Part shown: positions 9,356 through 15,342 of the stretch, in pieces | Layout of the letters: every line of letters starts with the position of its first letter | Position numbering within the stretch: the first letter of the stretch is position 1 | From: Clostridia bacterium | GTDB taxonomy: Bacteria; Bacillota; Clostridia; Christensenellales; Aristaeellaceae | Assembly: GCA_017547805.1 (NCBI GenBank) | Contig: JAFYOR010000051.1 | Span: 1-56,427, forward strand | DNA length: 56,427 nt | Direction of reading: 5' to 3' | Translations under genes and position numbers: made by a program | The notes under the pieces: model-generated | What the model saw: the letters and a program-made list of their open reading frames with translations, nothing else | Database searches by the model: none | Told to the model about the DNA's origin: nothing

Positions 9356-9416
9356 GGGCCGTATGCGGCACGGAGACACAGATCTGTGTGTTCGCGCGGT
9401 ATACGGCTCTTTCTGT
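9356..9416 (+). terminator. Long hairpin between transporter and mutase genes
   Basis: GGGCCGTAT (9356-9364) pairs with ATACGGCTC (9401-9409), with an inner ACACAG/CTGTGT stem and a U-rich tail (TTTCTGTTCTG). It is a partial terminator or processing site that separates expression of the transporter from that of the mutase. Confidence 0.5.
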
Positions 9417-9463
9417 TCTGCTTTGAGGATTCCCGGCGAAGGCATCTGGAAAGGATGAAACAT

Positions 9464-11041
9464 ATGAATAAGGTTGAAGGACGCGGCGGCGCGAGCCTTG
9501 CTGCGGCAATCAGGGAAGCATATCAAAGAGGCGCCGGCGATTATTACATGGAGCCGCTGGTCGCCGTGGATGAATCGGGCAAGCCGGTAGGCAAGGTAGA
9601 GGATGGGGATTCGGTCATCTTCTGCTGCCGCCGCGGCGAGCGAGAGATTGAGCTGACGGAAATGTTCACCGACGAGGCGTTTTCGGCGGTCGAGATTGAA
9701 AAGCGCAAGGATCTGCATTTCGTCCTGTTTACGCTCTATCACGAAAAGTTTGCGGGCATGCCGGTTGCCTTTGGCCCGGAGAAGCTTGTGGGCACGCTGG
9801 CGCAGGCGATCAGCGAAGCGGGAAAGACGCAGCTGCACTGCGCGGAATCGGAAAAGTACGCCCATGTGACGTTCTTCTTTAACGGCGGAAACAATGTTCC
9901 CTACGCGGGTGAAACGGATATCCGCATTCCGTCTCCGCGCGGCGTGGCGTTTGAAACCGTACCGCAGCTGAGTCTGCCGGAGGTCACGCAGCGCGTGATC
10001 GGCGAGCTGGGCAAGACGGACTTTGTTGTGGTGAATTTCGCCAATGGCGACGTCATCGGTCACACTGCCAGCAATGAAGCGAAGATTGAAACAGCGAAGT
10101 GCGTCAGCGAGAATCTTGATCAGCTCGTTCAGGCGGCGAAAGAAAAGGACTACGTGATCATGATCACGGCGGATCATGGCAACCTTGAACTGATGACCAC
10201 GCCAAAGGGGACGCCGGACGTCGCGCATACGAAGAACCTCGTGCCGTTTGTGCTGATTGATCCGCGCGGCGAATCCGTTCTCCTGAAGGAGGGAAAGAGC
10301 CTGTCCTGCGTTGCGCCGACGGTGCTTGAGTGGATGAATATCAATAAGCCGGCGGAAATGACGGCGGAAAGCCTGACGGCCTGCGCACCGGCGGACGGCG
10401 GACGCAAGGTTCTGCTCGTGATTCTCGACGGCTGGGGCATGGGCCGCGAGGACGAAACCAATCCGATTCACATCGGCCGGACGGAGCTGTGGAAGAAGCT
10501 CTTTGCTTCCTATCCGCATACGCTGCTGCATGCGTCCGGAAAATGGGTCGGCCTCGGCGAAGGCAAGGCGGGCAATTCCGAAGCCGGACACAGCAATCTC
10601 GGCGCTGGACGTACCGTTCCGCAGGACGATATGCGCCTTGCTGCCGCGATGGAAGACGGCTCCTTTGAAAGCAATCCGATCTTCCTTGAGGCGATCGATC
10701 ACGCCCGACGCAGCAAAAAGGCGCTGCATCTGCTGGCCTATCTTACGAAGCTTTCTTCCCATGGATCCATTGTTTACGCCCAGAAGCTGGCCGCGATGGC
10801 GAAGGATCTTCCGCAGGTGTATTTGCATCTGATTCTGGATGGGCGCAGCACAGAGCCCGGCAGCGCGCCGGAACTGGTGCTCGAGCTGGAAGAGGAGCTT
10901 GGCAAGATCGGCGCAGGCGTGATTGTTGACTGCGTAGGCCGCGGCATCGTTCTGGATCGCGACCTTGATTATGCAAAGGTAAAGCGGGGCTATGACGCGA
11001 TGGTGCTGGGTACGGGAACGGCATATTCCTTCAAGGGATAA
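9464..11041 (+). CDS. Circularly permuted cofactor-independent phosphoglycerate mutase
   Basis: A 525-residue protein holding every segment of GpmI (2-/3-phosphoglycerate interconversion) in rotated order. Residues 11-305 match the second half of normal GpmI: EKYAHVTFFFNGG at 130, NFANGDVIGH at 191, ITADHGN at 234, VAHTKN at 253. Residues 314-525 match the normal first half: VLLVILDGWG at 316, KAGNSEAGHSNLGAGR at 368 with the phospho-serine, GR at 492 and DRD at 498. The new C terminus (YDAMVLGTG) and new N terminus (SLAAAIREAY) are neighbours in the usual protein. Metal and substrate residues are kept, except the LDGRD motif, which is LDGRS at 458-462. The ATG at 9464 has GAAAGGA 9 bases upstream. 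Length equals a full GpmI, so nothing is lost. It lies in the transporter operon. Confidence 0.9.
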   Translation: MNKVEGRGGASLAAAIREAYQRGAGDYYMEPLVAVDESGKPVGKVEDGDSVIFCCRRGEREIELTEMFTDEAFSAVEIEKRKDLHFVLFTLYHEKFAGMPVAFGPEKLVGTLAQAISEAGKTQLHCAESEKYAHVTFFFNGGNNVPYAGETDIRIPSPRGVAFETVPQLSLPEVTQRVIGELGKTDFVVVNFANGDVIGHTASNEAKIETAKCVSENLDQLVQAAKEKDYVIMITADHGNLELMTTPKGTPDVAHTKNLVPFVLIDPRGESVLLKEGKSLSCVAPTVLEWMNINKPAEMTAESLTACAPADGGRKVLLVILDGWGMGREDETNPIHIGRTELWKKLFASYPHTLLHASGKWVGLGEGKAGNSEAGHSNLGAGRTVPQDDMRLAAAMEDGSFESNPIFLEAIDHARRSKKALHLLAYLTKLSSHGSIVYAQKLAAMAKDLPQVYLHLILDGRSTEPGSAPELVLELEEELGKIGAGVIVDCVGRGIVLDRDLDYAKVKRGYDAMVLGTGTAYSFKG

Positions 11042-11053
11042 GGATGATCGTAA

Positions 11054-11377
11054 GTGAAAGCGTTTCGATGGCTGAAAAGAGATAAACAGGCGCAGGCAAA
11101 TGAAAAGGCAATTGTTTATGTGCTGAGCGTGGAATGTGCGGTGTCGGATAATCGGGATGCGTTTTTTGCTGATTATTTTGATCGTCATGGAATCGGCGTT
11201 CTCCGCAGCCAGAAATGGAATGAAGGCGCAAGAACGAGATATGTCTACACCGTCGTTCTCCCGGACACGATAAGCAGTGCGTCTTTGGTGGATAAGCTGG
11301 CGCGTGTTTCCGGAATTCTCGCAGTAAGGATCCACATGGATTACAGGATACTGCGTAAAACGCTCATCGAAATATAG
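11054..11377 (+). CDS. Small protein of unknown function in the mutase operon
   Basis: A 107-residue protein starting at GTG, 12 bases after the mutase, with AAGGAT as ribosome binding site. The N terminus is basic (KAFRWLKRDKQ). The rest alternates strands and helices, and the segment LVDKLARVSGILAVRIH resembles the end of ACT-like or MgtC C-terminal domains. I do not recognise the family firmly. Tight spacing suggests co-expression with the mutase; a regulatory ACT-like ligand sensor would fit but is unproven. Confidence 0.6.
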   Translation: MKAFRWLKRDKQAQANEKAIVYVLSVECAVSDNRDAFFADYFDRHGIGVLRSQKWNEGARTRYVYTVVLPDTISSASLVDKLARVSGILAVRIHMDYRILRKTLIEI

Positions 11378-11591
11378 CCCTGCAGCCGCGACGGGTTTTC
11401 CATCTGACTGCAGGGTGAGGGGAGAAGGCGCTAACGTCATTTGACGACAGTTTTGACCACAATGCCGACTGAATTGGGTTTACTTGAGTTATCGAACCTG
11501 GACTGAAAACGCGAAAATGTTATTGAAAACTGACCGTCGTTTCCGCTGATTTCAGTGTTCTTGATTCTATCAATCCTTCTGTCGGGCGCCT

Positions 11592-11623
11592 AAAAGAGAC
11601 TTTGAGAAATCGGAGTCTCTTTT
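11592..11623. terminator. Bidirectional terminator-like hairpin
   Basis: AAAAGAGACT pairs with AGTCTCTTTT (10 bp). The flank TTTATTTGTTTTGTGG closely resembles the flank of the hairpin at 367-398. Confidence 0.55.
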
Positions 11624-11657
11624 ATTTGTTTTGTGGCTTTCTCAAAGGTTGAATCTG

Positions 11658-11731
11658 CTTCCTGCGAAGGCTGCGGACGAGCTATGGATCCCCGTAAAGG
11701 GGAGCGGCTTTGCATCGCATGCCGCAGGAAG
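11658..11731 (+). promoter_or_regulatory. Structured leader directly before the mobA-like gene
   Basis: CTTCCTGCG (11658-11666) pairs perfectly with CGCAGGAAG (11723-11731), closing a region with an inner CCCC-GTAAA-GGGG hairpin. The structure ends 18 bases before the start codon, so it could control translation. It does not match any riboswitch consensus I can recall, including the molybdenum-cofactor motif. Confidence 0.4.
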
Positions 11732-11749
11732 AGAAAGTGAGGAAGAACA

Positions 11750-12322
11750 ATGGCGAAACTGGGCTTTTTGCTCCTGAGCGGCGGCAAGTCGAAGCGTATG
11801 GGCTGCCACAAGGCGCTGCTTGAGCTCAATGGCAGCACGCTGCTTGATACCGTCGCCAAAGCGGGAGAAGGATTCGATGTGCGTATTCTTTCCGCCAATG
11901 ATCCTCAGATCCCTACGCCCGAAGGCTTTGTCCGTTGTCAGGACGTTTTCCCCGACTGCGGCCCCATGGCGGGCATTCATGCCGCGCTTTTGATGGCGGA
12001 CTGCGATGCACTCGTCGTCGCACCCTGCGATGCGCCATATTACAGTCAGGCGCTTGCTCAGTATCTGGCGGCGCAATACGAGGAGGGGCTTGATGCGCTG
12101 GTGCTCATGGATGGCAGCGGGCGCGCTCAGCCGCTCAGCGGCGTTTACGCCAAGAGCTGCCTGCCGGTGCTGCAGGAGCATCTTGAAGCGGGAAAGCTTA
12201 AGATCATGTGGATGCTGGAAGAGATGAATCTGCGTAAAATCAAGCTGCCGGAAAATCTCGGCGCACAGGTATTTGAGAACCTCAATACGCCGCAGGACAT
12301 GGAAAAGCATAGCAGGAGGTAA
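11750..12322 (+). CDS. mobA: MobA-like molybdenum cofactor guanylyltransferase / NTP transferase
   Basis: A 190-residue nucleotidyltransferase with a Rossmann-like fold. The N-terminal nucleotide loop LLLSGGKSKRMGCHKALLEL matches the MobA/IspD/GlmU signature (GGxSxRMGxxKA). DCGPMAGIHAAL and VVAPCDAPY supply the PPi/metal-binding acidic pair in the usual places. MobA attaches GMP to molybdopterin; related members use CTP. The length agrees with MobA (about 190 residues). No other Moco genes occur in the window, so the assignment rests on the sequence alone. Start: ATG with GAGGAA 7 bases upstream. Confidence 0.78.
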   Translation: MAKLGFLLLSGGKSKRMGCHKALLELNGSTLLDTVAKAGEGFDVRILSANDPQIPTPEGFVRCQDVFPDCGPMAGIHAALLMADCDALVVAPCDAPYYSQALAQYLAAQYEEGLDALVLMDGSGRAQPLSGVYAKSCLPVLQEHLEAGKLKIMWMLEEMNLRKIKLPENLGAQVFENLNTPQDMEKHSRR

Positions 12323-12611
12323 AAGAATCCTGCATAACAGTCGTCCCTTTTTCCCGGAGCGGGCGGGAGTCTGCTGATGAAGGCGAGAGTATCCCGCGCG
12401 AACGAGGTATCAACCGGCAGGAATGCCCTCCTTTGTGGTGGGTTTCCTGCCGGTTTTTGTTTCGAGCTGTGCAGCCTGACCGCAGGAACAACCGGGGCTG
12501 GACATGGAAGGTGAGAAATGGTATGCTTTGGTTAGGCATGGATCCCCATGACCGGTATACGCTGCGCGGGCGCTCAAGCCGCAGCGCGCTTGATTCGGAG
12601 GTAATAAAGCG
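12323..12611 (+). promoter_or_regulatory. Structured intergenic leader upstream of the TauE/SafE gene
   Basis: The 289-base gap holds a short stem GCGGGA/TCCCGC (12363-12368 with 12392-12397), then a strong terminator at 12412-12459. A second structured stretch follows: GCTGCGCGGGCGCTCAAGC with GCAGCGCGC near 12560-12592, just before CGGAGG and the start codon. A structured region followed by a terminator is the form of a cis-regulatory attenuator, but the element class is not recognised. Confidence 0.45.
12412..12459 (+). terminator. Terminator between mobA and the TauE/SafE gene
   Basis: AACCGGCAGGAA (12412-12423) and TTCCTGCCGGTT (12444-12455) form a perfect 12-bp stem ending in a T-run. 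It may end the mobA transcript or act as the expression platform of the leader. Confidence 0.8.
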
Positions 12612-13388
12612 ATGATTTTGTTTGTGTTTGCTGTGTGCCTTTGCGCGAGTACGATTGGCGGTATCTGCGGCATCGGCGGAGGCGTGGTCATCAAGCCGCT
12701 GCTGGATGCGACGGGCATCATGAGCGTATCGACGGTGTCTTTTCTTTCGGGCCTTACCGTACTGGCGATGTCGCTGATCTCGGTATACAAGAACCGGAAG
12801 ACAACGGAGCTGGACGCGGCGCGCAGCGTTCCGCTTGGATTGGGCGCAGCCGTCGGCGGCGTGATGGGCAAGCGTCTGTTTGAAATCATCAGGCGGGCGG
12901 CGCAGGCGGATCAGCTGGTCGGCGTGATTCAGGTGGTCGTGCTGGGGCTGATGGTGCTGGGTACGCTGGTTTATGTGCGCAATAAGTCCCGCATCCGCGC
13001 CAGAAACGTTCAAAACCCGTGGGCAGCAGCGGTCATCGGCTTGCTGCTGGGCTTGTGCTCGTCGTTCCTTGGCATCGGCGGCGGCCCGATGAATCTGGCG
13101 GTGCTGTATTATTTCTTCTCCATGGGAACCAAGCAGGCCGCGGTCAATTCGATTCTGATCATCCTGATCAGTCAGATGATGAGCGTGATCGTAAGCCTTG
13201 TCTCGGGCAGCGTGCCTGTGTTTGAAGTGCCCGTTCTGCTGGCGATGGTCAGCGCGGGCGCGCTTGGCGGTTTTGCGTCCGCAAAGCTGCACAAGAAGCT
13301 GTCTGCAGAAACGACGGACAAGCTGTTTTCTTGTCTGCTGGTTGTGATACTCCTGATTTGCTGCTATAATGCGGCGAAATGGATGTAA
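12612..13388 (+). CDS. TauE/SafE family anion exporter
   Basis: A 258-residue membrane protein with about seven to eight hydrophobic helices arranged as two repeats. Each repeat carries the family's glycine motif: GICGIGGGVVIKPLL near residue 18 and FLGIGGGPMNLAVLYYF near 154. Family members export sulfite, sulfoacetate or other small organic or sulfur anions. The substrate here is unknown. It is a single gene behind its own structured leader, which hints at regulation by its substrate. Start: ATG with CGGAGG about 10 bases upstream. Confidence 0.85.
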   Translation: MILFVFAVCLCASTIGGICGIGGGVVIKPLLDATGIMSVSTVSFLSGLTVLAMSLISVYKNRKTTELDAARSVPLGLGAAVGGVMGKRLFEIIRRAAQADQLVGVIQVVVLGLMVLGTLVYVRNKSRIRARNVQNPWAAAVIGLLLGLCSSFLGIGGGPMNLAVLYYFFSMGTKQAAVNSILIILISQMMSVIVSLVSGSVPVFEVPVLLAMVSAGALGGFASAKLHKKLSAETTDKLFSCLLVVILLICCYNAAKWM

Positions 13389-13494
13389 TGCGCCTCGCAT
13401 GAAAGCCGGCGGGCAAGCCTTCCGCCACGGCAGAAGGGAAACGCGCACGGATGCAGAATCTTTCCTGCGATGATAGACAAAGGGGAACAAAAGG

Positions 13495-15330
13495 ATGAAC
13501 GAAGCACAGTTTCATGCACGGTTTTTGCAGCGCCGGGACGAACTTGAGGCGCTGTTTATGCAGCTGTATGATGATCCGGCAGCGTTTGAAACGCTGAAGA
13601 TGGCGATGCGGGCAGCCTATTTGGCCCGCGGGGAAGCGCTTCATGCGCTCGACGCGCAGCGCGAAAGCGATCCGCAATGGTATAAGCGCGCCGACATGCT
13701 CGGCATGACGATGTATACCGATCTTTTTGCCGGATCAATCCGCAATCTGATCTCCAGACTGCCGTATCTCAAGGAACAGAAAATCCGTTACCTGCACCTG
13801 ATGCCCCTGCTTAAGATGCCCCATCCGCATAACGACGGCGGCTATGCGGTGGAAGACTTTGCCTGCGTGGATCCAATGCTTGGCACGAACGAGGATCTTG
13901 CCGCGCTGACGAAGGAGCTGCGCGATGCGGGCATCAGCCTGTGTCTGGATTTCGTGATGAATCATTCTGCGTCCACGCATGAATGGGCGATGCGCGCCAA
14001 GGCGGGGGAAAAGGCGTATCAGGACATGTACTTCTGCTACGACGACCGCACGATACCGGATCAGTTTGAAAAAACCATGCCGGAGGTATTTCCGGCGACG
14101 GTTCCCGGCAACTTTACCTATTGTAAGCAGATGGGCAAGTGGGTGCTCACGACCTTCCATGATTATCAGTGGGATCTCAATTACGGCAATCCGGCTGTGT
14201 TTGTCAGGATGATGCAGAGCATGCTGGCGCTGGCAAACCTTGGTGTGGAAGTGCTGCGCGTGGATGCCACGCCCTACATCTGGAAGGAACTTGGCACCAG
14301 CTGCCGCAATCTGCCGCAGGTGCATACGATTGTGCGCATGGTGCGTCTGGTGCTTGAATGCGTCTGTCCGGCGGTGATCCTCAAGGGAGAGGTGGTCATG
14401 GCGCCCAGAGAACTGGCTGCCTACTTTGGCACGCCGGAAAAGCCGGAATGCCATGTGCTGTATAATTCCTCCGTGATGCTCAACCTCTGGGGCGCGCTGG
14501 CGGCAAGAGATGTGCGCCTGCTCAAGCGCCAGATGGACGTCTTTCATAGCCTGCCGGCGCATTGCTGGTTTGTCAATTATCTGCGCTGTCATGACGATAT
14601 CGGCTGGGGATTTGACGAGGATGCCGAGCGCGCGCTTTACATCGATCCGCAGATGCACAAGGAGTACGTCTATCGTTTCTACGAGGGAACGTTCCCGGGC
14701 AGCTGGTCCATGGGCGAATTGTATAACTACGATCCCGCTACGCGCGATGCGCGTACCTGCGGCACGGCAGCGAGCCTTTGCGGCGTGGAAAAGGCGCTTG
14801 GCGAAGGCGATGGAGCGGCGCTTGATCTGGCCGTGCGGCGCATGCTGCTCTTGCATGGCGTAATGCTCTTTGAGCAGGGGCTGCCGATGCTCAACTGCGG
14901 CGATGAAATCGCGCAGCTCAACGGCTGGGATTACAGGGAAAACGAGGCCCTTGCCCATGACAGCCGGAACCTGCACCGCAGCGTCTTCTCCCATGAAAAC
15001 GCATCGCTTCGCCATGAACAAGGCACGCTGCAGGAGCGCGTATTCTCCGGCCTTGCTGCGCTTGCGCGCCTGCGCAAAGAAAAGGCGTTTGACCCGGACG
15101 CTTACGTGAGCACGTGGGACACGGGGAATGACGGCGTGCTTGCACTGGTGCGCTTTGGCAAGGCGCAGACGATGGCCGCGCTGTTTAACTTTACGGATGC
15201 GCCGGCGCATGCCCGTCTTGAGTGCCTTGACGGCACGTACCGGGAGCTTAGCAGCGGCGCGGCGATACGTCCCGACGCGGTTTCCCTTCAGGCATATGAA
15301 ATGAAATTCATCGTCTGCGATGGAAAATGA
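13495..15330 (+). CDS. Amylosucrase / sucrose-active GH13 enzyme
   Basis: A 611-residue glycoside hydrolase family 13 protein of the amylosucrase type (subfamily 4). The N-terminal helical region (1-90) precedes the (beta/alpha)8 barrel. Catalytic residues are visible: nucleophile Asp257 in LRVDATPY, general acid Glu299 in LKGEVVMAP and Asp367 in RCHDDIGWGF, with DFVMNH as conserved region I. The C-terminal beta domain ends at 611. Amylosucrases cleave sucrose to fructose and grow an alpha-1,4-glucan; close relatives only hydrolyse sucrose. There is no signal peptide, so it works in the cytoplasm. It is 12 bases from the GH31 gene, so the two are co-transcribed. Confidence 0.87.
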   Translation: MNEAQFHARFLQRRDELEALFMQLYDDPAAFETLKMAMRAAYLARGEALHALDAQRESDPQWYKRADMLGMTMYTDLFAGSIRNLISRLPYLKEQKIRYLHLMPLLKMPHPHNDGGYAVEDFACVDPMLGTNEDLAALTKELRDAGISLCLDFVMNHSASTHEWAMRAKAGEKAYQDMYFCYDDRTIPDQFEKTMPEVFPATVPGNFTYCKQMGKWVLTTFHDYQWDLNYGNPAVFVRMMQSMLALANLGVEVLRVDATPYIWKELGTSCRNLPQVHTIVRMVRLVLECVCPAVILKGEVVMAPRELAAYFGTPEKPECHVLYNSSVMLNLWGALAARDVRLLKRQMDVFHSLPAHCWFVNYLRCHDDIGWGFDEDAERALYIDPQMHKEYVYRFYEGTFPGSWSMGELYNYDPATRDARTCGTAASLCGVEKALGEGDGAALDLAVRRMLLLHGVMLFEQGLPMLNCGDEIAQLNGWDYRENEALAHDSRNLHRSVFSHENASLRHEQGTLQERVFSGLAALARLRKEKAFDPDAYVSTWDTGNDGVLALVRFGKAQTMAALFNFTDAPAHARLECLDGTYRELSSGAAIRPDAVSLQAYEMKFIVCDGK

Positions 15331-15342
15331 GGAGGAATGCAT

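Larger units (their letters stand above)
11378..11749. other. Intergenic stretch with relic sequences and hairpins
   Basis: This 372-base gap has a hairpin right after the small gene (CCCTGCAG 11378-11385 with CTGCAGGG 11408-11415). It also has a 25-base match to the integrase-tail sequence near the left end (11438-11462 against 146-170, 21 identities), followed on the minus strand by an open frame of about 50 codons ending at that tail, with no recognised homology. A terminator-like hairpin at 11592-11623 and the long-range stem before mobA complete it. No intact gene is visible. Confidence 0.6.

Noticed and set aside
6459-9509. A 1016-codon open frame on the minus strand opposite the ABC transporter.
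   Set aside because: It is antisense to three well-supported genes, is rich in Arg, Asp and His from complementary GC-rich codons, and has no recognisable domain.
12371-12411. CTGATGA at 12371-12377 resembles the conserved core of a hammerhead ribozyme.
   Set aside because: No proper stem II and no GAAA core segment follow, and the GAAC downstream is not placed correctly. The match is probably chance.
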